DNA of 64,000 nt, taken from positions 1 through 64,000 of the forward strand of contig JASJPB010000042.1 of the NCBI GenBank assembly GCA_031426915.1, written 5' to 3'. This DNA is from Sulfurimicrobium sp031426915 (GTDB taxonomy: Bacteria; Pseudomonadota; Gammaproteobacteria; Burkholderiales; Sulfuricellaceae). The position numbers and the translations under genes were made by a program. Shown piece after piece: positions 46,916 through 56,052 of this stretch (position 1 is its first letter; the number at the start of each line of letters is the position of its first letter). The notes under the pieces are model-generated. The model did no database searches and had not been told where the DNA came from. It worked only from the letters and a program-made list of their open reading frames with translations.

Positions 46916-49255
46916 CTAAAAGTCCGAGGCCAGCATCACGCTGAAGGTGCGCGGTGCGCCGATGTAGTAGGACGGCGCGCTGCCGCCATCGCCCAGGGCA
47001 CGATTGGTGAAGCTGCTGCCGCTGCCGGCGTTCAGGTAGAGATAGTCGGTGTCGAGCAGGTTGTAGACGTTGAAGCGCAGCCAAGGATTGCGGAACAGCG
47101 CGGTCGAGGGCAGGCGATAGCCGGCGTCGAAATTGACCAGGGTAAATCCGCCGACCGATTCGTCGTTGACCAGGGTCGAGTAGCGCTGACCGGTGTATTT
47201 GGCGGACAGGTTGCCTGACCATGGGCCATCGCGGTATTGCAGCGCAGCGCCCGCCATCCAGTTGGGCACGTCGGGGAACTGCTTGCCGGCAGTGGCTTCG
47301 AAGCTGTTTGCTCCCGTTTGCAGATTCTGGTCGATACGGCTGCGGGTGTAGGTCAGCGAGCCATAGACGCTCCACTTGGGTTGGAAGCGCCACGCCGATT
47401 CCAGTTCGAAACCACGGGTGGTGGAGTCGCCGACGTTGTAGTTGGTGTTCGCGTTGTTGACCGGATCGTAGGCCGAGGCGATGCGGTTCTTGAAGTCGAC
47501 GAAGAACAGCGAACCGGAAAAGGAAATTTCCTTGCCCGCGTAACGGTAGCCGAGGTCCCAGTTGGTCGCGGTTTCCGCCGCGACGTTGACCGGCTTGAGG
47601 GTGAAACCGGTCAGCACGCCGTTGGTATAGGTTCCGCCGTTGAGCAGCCCGTAGTAGATGGAATCCGGCGGGGCCCTGAAGTTCTCGGCGACATTGAAGA
47701 ACACCTGCTGCTCGTTGTTCAGCTGATAGCGGGCGCCGAGGCTGGGTAGCGTTTTGGAATAATCCTGCTGGACGTTGTAGGTGGCTCCGCCGCCCTCGCT
47801 AGCGGTGTTGGTGAAGTCACGGCTGATCCCGGTGTGGCGCAGGCCCAGCAGCAGGTTGAGCCTGTCGTTCATGAGTCCGATATTGTCTTGCAGGAAAACG
47901 GACTTGCCGGTGCTGACGGTCAGAAAGTCGCGTCCCTGATAGGCCGTGCCGTCCTGGCGCAGCAGGTATTGCGCCGGGTTGTCCAGCCAGGGATCGGCGC
48001 TGTTGCCGGCGTTGTCGAAAGTGACCCCGGGCTGCGTCCTGCTGTGCCGCGCATGCTCGTACCAGATGCCTGCCATCAACTTGTGGTTGTCGAGCTGGGT
48101 GCTGAGGCGGGTGGTGATGCCGGGGCGGCGCGTCTCGGTCACGGCGCCGCTATAGATCATCGCGGTATCCAGCGTGTCGCCGTCGCGGTTGATGTCGCGT
48201 ATCCCGCCGCCCAGCCGGGTTGGCGTATTGCTCTCCGTCAGCGTCCTGAGCTGGCTGCCGCCGGTGCCGTAGCCGTACCAGAAGTACGGTTCGACATCCA
48301 GGCGCAGGGTCGGCGTGAGCTGGAAGTTGCCCTTGAGGGTGGCGATGTAGTTCTTGAACGGGTTGAGATTGAGGTTGTAATACAGATCGGACGGCGGCCT
48401 TTCTGTCTGCGCGGTGCCATTCACGCCGACCAGATGCTGGGGCGCGACGGTGCCGAAATCGGTGTTGCGGCCGAGTGTATCGATCTGCGCCAGGGTGAGG
48501 GTGCGCAGGTTGTTGTTGAGCATTTTGTTCCATAGCAGGCCCGCGGTGATGCTGTTGCCCGGCGCGAGGTTGAGGACGCCCTTGAGATCGATGTGCTCGC
48601 GTTCCGCCGCGCCGGAACCTTTCCATTTGTCCGCTTCCGCCTTGGAGTACGAGATGAATGCCTTGAAGCGATTGTCGCCCAGATAGCCGGTATCGGCGCG
48701 CACAAAGGTCTTGCGGGCATTGTCGGAGCCGAAGGTCTGCTGTGCGCGCAGGCGCGATTTGTCAACCGGGATCGAGGTGACCATGCCGATGTTGCCGCCG
48801 GTCGCGCCGACATGGGGCGCATCGGTATCCGTCGATCCCTGGGTGATGAATATTTCTTCCAGGTTCTCGATGTCGATGAGTTCTGGCGGATAGACCGCGA
48901 AGTTGCCGGAATCGTTGACCGGCACGCCATCGACGGTGACGCCCAGTTGGTCGCTGTTGAACCCGCGCATGCGCAGGCCGCCGCCGAAGAGGCCGGTAGC
49001 GTCATGGCTGTAGGTATTGACCCCGGGTAACAGATCGATCAGCTGGAAGGGGTTGTTGAGCGCGCTTTTTTGTTCGATCGCGGCACGTGTCACCGAGCTG
49101 CGGGCCTTGGGGGTTTCTTCCTGCATCATCAGTCCGTTGCCGGGAGCGTCACCCTCGACGACGATGCGGCCAAGGGCCGTGGTGTCATCGGCGATTACGG
49201 CCCCGGAAAACAGGGCGGCGATGACGAATGCGAGATGTTTTTCACGAAGTTTCAT
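46916..49255 (-). CDS. TonB-dependent outer-membrane receptor
   Basis: A 779-aa receptor. Signal peptide about 1-22 (FVIAALFSGAVIADD), then a plug domain with NPFQLIDLLPGVN, RMRGFNSDQLGVTVDGVPVND and GATGGNIGM, followed by a long beta barrel ending in the typical aromatic terminus FSVMLASDF. It carries a TonB-box-like stretch after the signal (TALGRIVVEGD). The ligand is not evident; no siderophore, heme or cobalamin genes are adjacent. It is followed by exbB and preceded by tonB and exbD. Confidence 0.94.
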   Translation of the reverse strand: MKLREKHLAFVIAALFSGAVIADDTTALGRIVVEGDAPGNGLMMQEETPKARSSVTRAAIEQKSALNNPFQLIDLLPGVNTYSHDATGLFGGGLRMRGFNSDQLGVTVDGVPVNDSGNFAVYPPELIDIENLEEIFITQGSTDTDAPHVGATGGNIGMVTSIPVDKSRLRAQQTFGSDNARKTFVRADTGYLGDNRFKAFISYSKAEADKWKGSGAAEREHIDLKGVLNLAPGNSITAGLLWNKMLNNNLRTLTLAQIDTLGRNTDFGTVAPQHLVGVNGTAQTERPPSDLYYNLNLNPFKNYIATLKGNFQLTPTLRLDVEPYFWYGYGTGGSQLRTLTESNTPTRLGGGIRDINRDGDTLDTAMIYSGAVTETRRPGITTRLSTQLDNHKLMAGIWYEHARHSRTQPGVTFDNAGNSADPWLDNPAQYLLRQDGTAYQGRDFLTVSTGKSVFLQDNIGLMNDRLNLLLGLRHTGISRDFTNTASEGGGATYNVQQDYSKTLPSLGARYQLNNEQQVFFNVAENFRAPPDSIYYGLLNGGTYTNGVLTGFTLKPVNVAAETATNWDLGYRYAGKEISFSGSLFFVDFKNRIASAYDPVNNANTNYNVGDSTTRGFELESAWRFQPKWSVYGSLTYTRSRIDQNLQTGANSFEATAGKQFPDVPNWMAGAALQYRDGPWSGNLSAKYTGQRYSTLVNDESVGGFTLVNFDAGYRLPSTALFRNPWLRFNVYNLLDTDYLYLNAGSGSSFTNRALGDGGSAPSYYIGAPRTFSVMLASDF

Positions 49256-49270
49256 GTGTTTTCCTATAGA

Positions 49271-49954
49271 TCAATTGCCTGGAACAAAATCAAGTTCGAC
49301 ACTGAAGCGCTGCTGGGCCTTGCCGGCCCAGGCTTCGTCGGGAAAGGCGGGATAAGATCCGCGCCGAATAGTCGCCAGCGCCGCATTGTCGAGCAGCATG
49401 GAGCTGGATGATGTTTCGATCCCGGCCTCGACCAGGACGCCACTGCGTCGCAGCGTGAACCAGATCACGGCGCTTCCCGCCGGACGCTGCAGGCTGACTT
49501 CGCGCCCCGTTGGGTAGCGTTTGATGCTTTGCAGATAAGCACGCAGCCTGGCAACGTAAATGGCCTCAGCCCTGGCTTCCTGCCCGGCGTTTGTCGGCGC
49601 GGGAGGCGGAACGGAAGCCGAGGGCGCCTCGGGGGCTGCCGTCTCGGGCGCAACTTGAGCAGCCGGTGCGGTGGCAGTTATGCCTGTGTCCATGGGAGCC
49701 GTGGCCGGAACAGCAGTTTGGGCGCTGTGGCGCCGGGCCAGCGGGCTGGCTGCCGTTGACGGCTGCACGCGCTGTGGTTCAGGGGCGGACTGGATTTCAG
49801 GTGCGATAAATGTCAGTTCAATCGGCGGGATGTGAGCTGCCGTGCGCTTCAATGCCGGTGCCGCTGCGTCGAGCAGCAATAGCGACAACAGCATCAATGC
49901 CGTTGCAACGGTTGCGGAGAGCGGTTCCCGGAAGCGATACAGAAATTCGCTCAT
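49271..49954 (-). CDS. tonB: TonB family energy transducer
   Basis: A 227-aa TonB-like protein: N-terminal membrane anchor (about 12-33), then a Pro/Ala-rich spacer (about 48-118), and a C-terminal domain (about 130-225) with YLQSIKRYPTGREVSLQRPAG and VIWFTLRRSGVL, the canonical TonB_C pattern. It overlaps exbD by 4 bases and precedes the receptor by 16 bases, so it appears dedicated to that receptor. Confidence 0.93.
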   Translation of the reverse strand: MSEFLYRFREPLSATVATALMLLSLLLLDAAAPALKRTAAHIPPIELTFIAPEIQSAPEPQRVQPSTAASPLARRHSAQTAVPATAPMDTGITATAPAAQVAPETAAPEAPSASVPPPAPTNAGQEARAEAIYVARLRAYLQSIKRYPTGREVSLQRPAGSAVIWFTLRRSGVLVEAGIETSSSSMLLDNAALATIRRGSYPAFPDEAWAGKAQQRFSVELDFVPGN

Positions 49955-50367
49955 GGCTTCGTGCGTTGTTTTGCAGCAATCGATATTGCTTGAAAACCTG
50001 CTGTCCTGATGCGATCCATCACGTCGATGACGCGCTGCAATTCGACGCTCTGGTCGCCATTGATGATGACCGCAAGCTGGGGGTGGTCCTGCCTGATCGC
50101 AAGCAGGCGGGGAACCAGTTCTTCGGCGCCTAGCGCAATGCCATCGAGTTGCAGTTCGCCGTTTCGCCCCAGGGAAACGATCGCGTTATGTCGCCCGATA
50201 TTCGCCTCGGCGCCGGATGACGAAGGCAGGCGGGTCTTGACGCCGAAGGCTGGTATGACGTCGATGCTGATGAGAACGAAAAACACCAGCAGGAACATCA
50301 TCACATCGATCATGGGTATGACCTCGATGCGAGCCCGTGTTTTCTTGTCTTCATGCCAACGTCTCAT
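49951..50367 (-). CDS. exbD: ExbD/TolR biopolymer transport protein
   Basis: A 138-aa protein with one N-terminal membrane helix containing the key Asp (EVIPMIDVMMFLLVFFVL, about 16-33) and a periplasmic domain. It starts the TonB-ExbD-ExbB receptor operon and overlaps tonB. The order exbD-tonB-receptor-exbB, with exbB separated from exbD, is less usual than exbB-exbD-tonB. Confidence 0.92.
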   Translation of the reverse strand: MRRWHEDKKTRARIEVIPMIDVMMFLLVFFVLISIDVIPAFGVKTRLPSSSGAEANIGRHNAIVSLGRNGELQLDGIALGAEELVPRLLAIRQDHPQLAVIINGDQSVELQRVIDVMDRIRTAGFQAISIAAKQRTKP

Positions 50368-50400
50368 GTCGCTTGCCAGATCGGAATGTGTTGAACATCG

Positions 50401-51060
50401 CTAGTATGAATTGCCGCACTCAGAAGCTTGAGCAGCAATTTCCAGGCCGCGCAATTCCTTGCGCAACTGTTCGAATAGCGCTTTTTTTGGCATTCCTTCC
50501 TGTTGCATCGTAAAGTGAATTTGCTTCAAATGCTCTGCAAAATTCTCAAAACCATAAACGGCCATCATGCCGCGCAATTGATGCAGCTTTCCTGAAACCG
50601 CTTCGAAGTCGTCGCAAGTTTCTATTCCATCCAGCATGGCGCCGGCATAGGCAAACATTTTTGGAAACAGGTTCGCCAATGGATGCTGAGCCGGTTCAAC
50701 CGGTTGCAGGAGCTGCAATGTCATCATCAGGTCTTTTTGCTTCAGTGGCTTTGCCAGGTAAGCGTTGGCGCCGGCATCCAGAATGCGTTGTTTGTCCTCA
50801 GGGAAGTCGCTGGAGGTGACGGCCAGAATCAGGGTTCGGGGCAGCTTCTGCGCCTGTTCCCAGCTACGCATTTCGGCCAAGGTGCCGTAGCCATCGAGTC
50901 CGGGCATTTCAATGTCCAGCAGGACGGCGTCGTAGCGGTACTGCTTGAACAGAGCCAAGGCCGCCATTCCATTCGCGGCATCGTCGATATGCTGAGCGGC
51001 GCACTCCAGGTGCATCCTGAAGATGTCCCTGTTGAGTTCGACGTCGTCCACTACCAGCAC
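50401..51060 (-). CDS. REC-Hpt two-domain phosphorelay protein
   Basis: A 219-aa protein: receiver domain (about 1-115) with VVDDVELNR and phospho-acceptor Asp in VLLDIEMPGLDGYG, then a helical C-terminal domain whose KLHQLRGMMAVYGFENFAE fits an Hpt H-x-[LK]-[RK]-G signature (about 163-182). The start is GTG at 51060; an upstream in-frame extension is possible since the receiver begins abruptly. It likely exchanges phosphoryl groups with the giant hybrid kinase in the same operon. Confidence 0.85.
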   Translation of the reverse strand: MLVVDDVELNRDIFRMHLECAAQHIDDAANGMAALALFKQYRYDAVLLDIEMPGLDGYGTLAEMRSWEQAQKLPRTLILAVTSSDFPEDKQRILDAGANAYLAKPLKQKDLMMTLQLLQPVEPAQHPLANLFPKMFAYAGAMLDGIETCDDFEAVSGKLHQLRGMMAVYGFENFAEHLKQIHFTMQQEGMPKKALFEQLRKELRGLEIAAQASECGNSY

Positions 51061-51401
51061 CCGCCGCAGTTTCTGTTCGGTAGCGGGCCGTTGCGCATCG
51101 GCAATATTGAATGCTGAATTTGTTATGAGAAACCTCGCATGGCTTTATTGTGCAAACACATTCAATTTATTGCCACAGGGCGATTCACCGAGGCCGGAGT
51201 GAGGCTGACTGAAAAAACCAGCGCTGCGAGGCTCTTGGGAATACATTGATACAGGTCATTGTAGCCTACATAAGGCGGCAAATAAATATACATGGAATCA
51301 CATACATACGTCATAATTGTTCCTGCCTTGACGTCACAAGGAAGCCTGCATTCAGGCAACGCAAGGGGCTCATAGTGCCACGCAGGGGGTTGCGTTCATG
51401 T
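51061..51401. other. Gene-free stretch
   Basis: About 340 bp between the REC-Hpt gene and the next minus-strand gene. It holds a short ORF (51162-51359, minus) without ribosome site or recognisable protein features. A weak palindrome CCTTG-N6-CAAGG lies near 51330-51345. No RNA gene or transposon trace seen; probably a promoter region for the downstream operon. Confidence 0.5.
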
Positions 51402-52085
51402 TCAAGCGGGTAATTTGTCGCGCAGCTGATTGCGGTCAAACCACCAGGAGTCACCGACAACGCTAGCTACCACCCGACTCAGACGGGGCAGAAATACCTG
51501 CGGGTCGCGCAGTTCCAGTTTATCCATCCATGCGTCAAGACCTTGCTGGTCCTGTACCTTGCCATGGCGGGCGGCGACGCGGGCGATGAGGTTGTTGGCC
51601 AGAAGGCTCTGGCTTTCGTGCTTGTTGTCCTCGGCCCGCAAATCGATGACATAGCGTGCCGTGACGGCTGCGAGCGCGGCGCCATCCGAGTTGTTGGGTG
51701 TTTCATCGACGATATGATCGAGCATGGCGAAGGTGAGCTCGGGGTCGATCGGGAAAGAAACTGCCAGCCACACGCCCATTCCCAGCGCCGGAATGGAAGC
51801 CGCTTGCTCGGTCTGGTAGAGCACATTGCATGCCTCGACCGCATCTTGCCAGGATTCGTTTTCCAGGGCGGTATCGAAGGCTTCACGTGCCGGATTCCAG
51901 GCTTCTTCCTTGCGTTCCAGCCAGACCAGGATCTCGGCGATATCCAGCTGCAGGCGGGCGCGATCCATCGGCGCGGCGCCCGCAAGCAGACTTAACTGAA
52001 GATACTTTTCGGCCAGTTGGCGCTCCAGCCCGATTTTTTCGTCCTCGGTGCCGTTGCTGAACGCTTCGATGTCGCTCTCGCTCAT
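51402..52085 (-). CDS. Hypothetical helical-repeat protein
   Basis: A 227-aa acidic helical protein. Segments such as EKYLQLSLLAGAAPMDRARLQLDIAEILVWLERKEEAW have a TPR-like appearance, but I cannot align clear repeats. The ATG at 52085 is preferred to an extension that overlaps the MYG1-like gene, although the ribosome site is weak. It follows the MYG1-like gene by 4 bases and is probably co-transcribed with it. Confidence 0.7.
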   Translation of the reverse strand: MSESDIEAFSNGTEDEKIGLERQLAEKYLQLSLLAGAAPMDRARLQLDIAEILVWLERKEEAWNPAREAFDTALENESWQDAVEACNVLYQTEQAASIPALGMGVWLAVSFPIDPELTFAMLDHIVDETPNNSDGAALAAVTARYVIDLRAEDNKHESQSLLANNLIARVAARHGKVQDQQGLDAWMDKLELRDPQVFLPRLSRVVASVVGDSWWFDRNQLRDKLPA

Positions 52086-52089
52086 GTTC

Positions 52090-53007
52090 CTATTCATCCT
52101 GCAAAGCCAGTTGGGCCAGTTCAAGGGCGCCTTCCCTGGTCTGATGGCCGGCAACGAATCGCCCTTTATGGCAGAACACGCAGCCTTTCACGCCGGATGC
52201 GGCGTCCAGCGCTTCCTCATCCAGTCCCGCCCAGGCGGCAGGAAGCGACTTGCGGTTATTGAAACTGCCGGCAAAATCCGGAACGGTGTGGAGATGCCAT
52301 TTCGTCGCAACCGGATAGATCACGTACAGGAGCTGTGCATATTCCGGCGACTCCAGTACCGTTTCTTTCCATGGCGCGTCGCTTTCCAGAACCAGAAGCC
52401 GGCCTTGATGCGACAAGGTACTGTACTTCACCACGGTTCGGGCCTGTTCCAGCCCGCTTGCTTCGCGTATGGTGTTTTGCAGAACGGCTTGCGCTACTGC
52501 CATCGCGCGCTCGAAGGCCTGATCCATGGCGCTTGGCGAGTTGTCGTCCTGCCATCCGGGATTGAAGCCCGATAGGGCGGATGTGATGGACATGATCGTC
52601 ACCAGAGGCGTTTCCGTATTCAGGGTGACCCCGCAGTCAAGCGCGTCCACGCCTTGAACCAGCCATCTGTCAACCCGCTCCGCCGCCGCTGCGGAGCCGC
52701 AAAGCGCGCTGCCCAGCTCGCGCCATACCAGTCCAAACGAACTGTAGGGGATGCCGTTTTCGCGCGCTTCTTTGTAATCCTTCTGGTGATGGTCGAACCT
52801 GCCGGCAGCGGGATTTAAAATACGGCCGACATCAAACAGGATGTGCGCCGCTTCCAGTTGCCCGGTTTCGCGCGTGCGCAAGATTGGCAGGGCGGGATTG
52901 ATCAGGCGCAACGCCGCCGCCGCGAAAACGTCATCGGCATGGAAGGAACCGGAATGTGTCGCCGCCACGGCGTCGGCGCGTTTTGCCAGGGAAAATAAGT
53001 CGTTCAT
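52090..53007 (-). CDS. MYG1/UPF0160 family putative phosphoesterase
   Basis: A 305-aa protein with the MYG1 pattern: THSGSFHADDVFAAAAL (about 17-33) and FDHHQKDYKEARENGIPYSSFGLVW (about 70-95), which resemble the metal-binding DHH motifs. Family members are nucleases or exonucleases of DHH phosphoesterase type in eukaryotes; bacterial function is not established. Length (about 300) is typical. It lies 34 bp downstream of a hypothetical gene in the same direction. Confidence 0.88.
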   Translation of the reverse strand: MNDLFSLAKRADAVAATHSGSFHADDVFAAAALRLINPALPILRTRETGQLEAAHILFDVGRILNPAAGRFDHHQKDYKEARENGIPYSSFGLVWRELGSALCGSAAAAERVDRWLVQGVDALDCGVTLNTETPLVTIMSITSALSGFNPGWQDDNSPSAMDQAFERAMAVAQAVLQNTIREASGLEQARTVVKYSTLSHQGRLLVLESDAPWKETVLESPEYAQLLYVIYPVATKWHLHTVPDFAGSFNNRKSLPAAWAGLDEEALDAASGVKGCVFCHKGRFVAGHQTREGALELAQLALQDE

Positions 53008-53041
53008 GTTGCCTTTTGATGGTGTTCAAGATTCTGAAAGA

Positions 53042-53743
53042 TTAAGAAGATGGCATTGCCGCGGCGTAATCGGTTTCGTCGTATATTTGCGTGACCGGCA
53101 CGCCGGCTTCGCCGATAAGCTGCAACTTGGTTTCCAGCGCCATGCGCACGGTTTCATGATGCGCCGGCGGAGGCGGGTATCCTTGCCACTCTTCAGCAGT
53201 ATGGGTGTCCAGATTGTAAAAGGCATAAGGGGCAAGTTTATCCCCCATGTCATCCGTCACGATGGTCAGCCGGTATCCGCTATAAGTGATGGCTTCAGGC
53301 TGTTCTTCATGCGCGTGAGGAACGACTCTTTCTTCAAAATCGATGAACTGGCTATCGGCTTCCTGAACAAACCCCGGCAAGGACTCAAGCAAGTTCACCA
53401 TTTGCAGATGCGACAGTTTGACCTTCAGGTTGCTGATGGCTTTCAGGTAGTCATCGTGATTCATTTTCCATCGTGCAACCGGGATTTGCTGCTCGTTCTC
53501 AACCGCAGAAGAAAATAAACCCCTGACATTCACCATGTCCGAGATATTCACGCAGAAGGTCTCGGGGGTGAGTCCCCTCAAATTGAATCTGGACAACTCC
53601 GGGGAGGGTAATACTTCAATATACGTTTCCCAGCCCAAACCCTTGCGTGCCGACCCGGGCTTGACCTGGTATTGAAGGATGACTGTCTTGCCTTCGATGG
53701 TGACGACTATTTTTTTCAAATTGATTTCTTCATGCCCGACCAT
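53042..53743 (-). CDS. Hypothetical protein
   Basis: A 233-aa acidic soluble protein, mainly alpha/beta by appearance, with no signal or membrane segment. Segments such as KIVVTIEGKTVILQYQVKPGS at the start and a long 'PPPPAHHETVRMALETKL' region near the end are notable, but I do not recognise a family. It sits between thrH and the MYG1-like gene, all on the minus strand with small gaps, which suggests a shared transcript. Confidence 0.7.
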   Translation of the reverse strand: MVGHEEINLKKIVVTIEGKTVILQYQVKPGSARKGLGWETYIEVLPSPELSRFNLRGLTPETFCVNISDMVNVRGLFSSAVENEQQIPVARWKMNHDDYLKAISNLKVKLSHLQMVNLLESLPGFVQEADSQFIDFEERVVPHAHEEQPEAITYSGYRLTIVTDDMGDKLAPYAFYNLDTHTAEEWQGYPPPPAHHETVRMALETKLQLIGEAGVPVTQIYDETDYAAAMPSS

Positions 53744-53758
53744 GGTGCGGCAAGCAGC

Positions 53759-54373
53759 TTATTCTCCAATGCGCTCGCTGGCGGAGAGGATGGCAGCCTT
53801 GAGGGCCTCGTAGTCGCGCGTTACGGGAAATTGGGGGAATTCCCGCACCACGTTGTCCGGCGGGCAGAACAGGATGCCGGCGTGGGCTTCGCCGAGCATC
53901 GCGGTGTCATTGTACGAATCGCCGGCCGCGATGGTCCTGAAATTAAGTCCCTTGAATGCTTTCACCGATTCCCGTTTCTGGTCCGGCATGCGCAGGTGGT
54001 AATTCACCAGCATGCCGTTGCCATCCGCTTCCAGGCGATGGCAGAACAGGGTGGGCCAGTCGAGGTGTTTCATCAGGGGCATGGCGAATTCGTAGAAGGT
54101 GTCGGAAAGAATCACCACCTGGAAGCGAGGGCGCAGCCACTCCACGAACTCGCACGCACCCGGTAGCGGCTCCAGCCCTGAAATCACTTCCTGGATGTCG
54201 GGCAGGCCCAGCTTCTTCTCCGCCAGGATGCCCAGGCGGTATTTCATCAGCTTGTCGTAATCCGGCTCGTCGCGGGTGGTGCGGCGCAGTTCTGGAATGC
54301 CGGTGCGTTCGGCGAAGGCAATCCAGATCTCGGGGACAAGTACACCTTCAAGGTCAAGACAAACGATTTGCAT
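53759..54373 (-). CDS. thrH: Phosphoserine phosphatase / homoserine phosphotransferase ThrH
   Basis: A 204-aa haloacid-dehalogenase-family enzyme. The nucleophile loop reads MQIVCLDLEGVLVPEIW and the conserved SDTFYEF and GDSYNDTAMLGEA motifs follow. ThrH from Pseudomonas dephosphorylates phosphoserine and can transfer phosphate to homoserine. The start at 54373 places the nucleophile Asp at residue 7 as in the family; the ATG 15 bases upstream is less likely. It heads the 53.0-54.4 kb minus-strand cluster. Confidence 0.92.
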   Translation of the reverse strand: MQIVCLDLEGVLVPEIWIAFAERTGIPELRRTTRDEPDYDKLMKYRLGILAEKKLGLPDIQEVISGLEPLPGACEFVEWLRPRFQVVILSDTFYEFAMPLMKHLDWPTLFCHRLEADGNGMLVNYHLRMPDQKRESVKAFKGLNFRTIAAGDSYNDTAMLGEAHAGILFCPPDNVVREFPQFPVTRDYEALKAAILSASERIGE

Positions 54374-54660
54374 GGAAAAGGCACTCACTCAGGTTGGGTT
54401 GATTTGGCAACTATTTTAGCATTTTGCGTTCATACTACGAAGGCGGTACGCCATTTTTCAGACAAATCAGCAAGTCCAGATGTTGACTTTTGTCTGCTTG
54501 AGGGCGTGTCCGTGCTTGCACGCCGAATCAATCTTGTCGCATTGCTGCAGTGCGTTGCTTGACGGTAACCTGGATGTTGCCAGCCAGGACGTTGCAATAG
54601 TCGCATCGTTGACCTGATCGACGATGCTTATTCGAATTTCTGAACAAGGGAGTAAAAATC

Positions 54661-54777
54661 ATGAGCAAAGGCCAGGACGCGAAAAAAACGGTCAAGAAGG
54701 AACCCGCTAAAACAATGAAGGAAAAAAAGGATGCAAAGAAAATCAAGAAGGAGGAAAAGAAACGCCAGGGACCCTGA
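54661..54777 (+). CDS. Small lysine-rich protein, 38 aa
   Basis: A 38-residue very basic, lysine-dominated peptide (starting MSKGQDAKKTVKKEPAKTM) with strong ribosome site AAGGGAG seven bases before the ATG. About 40% Lys, no aromatic residues, no hydrophobic segment. Such peptides can bind nucleic acid or be stress proteins. It heads the small stress/envelope gene region. Its stop lies next to the end of a decayed transposase. Confidence 0.65.
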   Translation: MSKGQDAKKTVKKEPAKTMKEKKDAKKIKKEEKKRQGP

Positions 54778-55190
54778 TTAATCGTTCTTCATAGTGGGGG
54801 CTTGAGTTTCCGTTATACGCTCGGCGAACTGGGTGCTAGAGCGGTTTCGCGCAGCTTCCCCATGCCGGATCGGCTGGGTTACTACTGGCTGATGTTTTGA
54901 GCGCCAAATAGATCAGCTTCAATAACGCCTCGCCGTTCCGGAAAGAGCCATGATGCTTGGGTCTGCTCACGGCTCACCACCTTGATCCGCACCCTGGGCT
55001 GCCAGGCCTTGACATCCTCAAAGGCCGCATCCGCGACCGAGAACAATCAGCAATGGCGAAACCTCGGCGCCATACATTCCTTCCCGGTGGCCTTACTTCT
55101 CCCTAACCTCATGCTGCGAGCGCAGCGCTTCAGCACGGTCGGCCAGTTGGTCATCGATCAATTCGGGCAAATCAGGGCAACGCAAAAGTC
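54778..55190 (-). pseudogene. Decayed IS256-family transposase remnant
   Basis: On the minus strand, fragments of an IS256-type transposase appear in different frames: IDDQLADRAEALRSQHEVREK then stop and GHREGMYGAEVSPLLI (the usual 'VREIQGHLxxMYGAEVSPxLIS' segment), VADAAFEDVKAWQPRV, then after a large internal deletion FRNGEALLKLIYLAL, NISQ and WGEAARNRSSTQFAERI (the C-terminal block). Multiple frameshifts, a stop and the missing catalytic middle make it non-functional. No terminal inverted repeats were identified. Confidence 0.7.
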
Positions 55191-55299
55191 TGCTCGATAA
55201 GTGCGCTAACGCACAGAGCGTTTTAGAAAATAAGAAGATCATCATTGGACGGTCATGACTTGTGTCCAGGTCGTTCGAATTAACACGGACAGGCCTGCC

Positions 55300-55446
55300 A
55301 TGAAACAAGTTAAATTCATTATTAACTTCGTCAGGTATGAGGCCGATATTAACAAGGCGGTCGAAGTTGCGCGTAGCGCAAAGGATGCGACATCCGTCAA
55401 AAATAGCATGCGTATCAAGGGTCGATGGCAGATCTGCGCATCTTGA
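55300..55446 (+). pseudogene. Truncated BON-domain protein (OsmY-like fragment)
   Basis: A 48-aa reading frame whose second half, EADINKAVEVARSAKDATSVKNSMRIKG, matches the end of a BON domain (typically 'xxINxAVEIARxVxGVxxVxNxMxVK'). The N-terminal signal peptide and first half of the domain are missing, and the decayed IS256 remnant lies just upstream, which suggests the insertion removed the front of the gene. No good start signal remains. Confidence 0.62.
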
Positions 55447-55461
55447 TTAGGAGTGGCAAAA

Positions 55462-55608
55462 ATGCTCGGAACTATTGCGATTATCTTGATCATCCTGTGG
55501 TTGCTTGGCTTGGTTTCCTCTTACACCATGGGCGGATTCGTTCACATTCTCCTGGTCATCGCGATCGTGGTGATATTGCTGCGTGTCATTCAAGGTCGAC
55601 GCCTGTAA
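55462..55608 (+). CDS. Lmo0937-like small membrane protein
   Basis: A 48-aa protein of two hydrophobic helices (MLGTIAIILIILWLLGLVSS, then a second from HILLVIAIVVILL) with a basic tail, matching the Lmo0937 family of short membrane proteins. Ribosome site TAGGAG is eight bases upstream. It is shorter than most gene finders keep. Neighbours are small stress-type membrane proteins, so a role in envelope stress is likely but unproved. Confidence 0.8.
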   Translation: MLGTIAIILIILWLLGLVSSYTMGGFVHILLVIAIVVILLRVIQGRRL

Positions 55609-55728
55609 CGAGATGGGGATTTTTCCATGTGGCGAGGCGTGTCGGGTAAAACCATGCGGTTGTTCACTTTATTGTTTACCCGGCATCCTCGTCGCCGATA
55701 CAAGTGTGTCTCTAGCGGAGAAAAATAA

Positions 55729-55941
55729 ATGAACGCAATCAAGATGTTGGCAATCGTGTTGATCGTAGCCGGCAGCCTGGGGCTGGTGTATGGCGGTTTC
55801 TCTTACACCAAGGAAACGCATGAGGCCAAGCTGGGTCCGATAGAGCTGTCGGTCAAGGAGACGCAGACAGTTAACATCCCGGTCTGGGCAGGCGTGGCGG
55901 CGATGGTGGCGGGGGTGATCCTGCTTTTTGTGCGCAAATAG
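55729..55941 (+). CDS. Small two-helix membrane protein
   Basis: A 70-aa protein with two membrane helices (about 5-26 and 52-68) joined by a charged loop containing SYTKETHEAKLGPIELSVKE. I recognise it as a common type found near DUF883 and OsmY genes in proteobacteria, but without a named function. Ribosome site CGGAGAAAAATA precedes the ATG. The hydrophobic helices and small size match DUF3185-like proteins. Confidence 0.75.
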   Translation: MNAIKMLAIVLIVAGSLGLVYGGFSYTKETHEAKLGPIELSVKETQTVNIPVWAGVAAMVAGVILLFVRK

Positions 55942-56052
55942 AATCAGCTCCAGCTGATTTTGATGCTGAGGGCAATAGGGATGAGCCGGTGAATTCCGGA
56001 TTTCGCCCATTTTTAACAACTGAACCGCAAAGTAAAACGATAGGAATCCATC

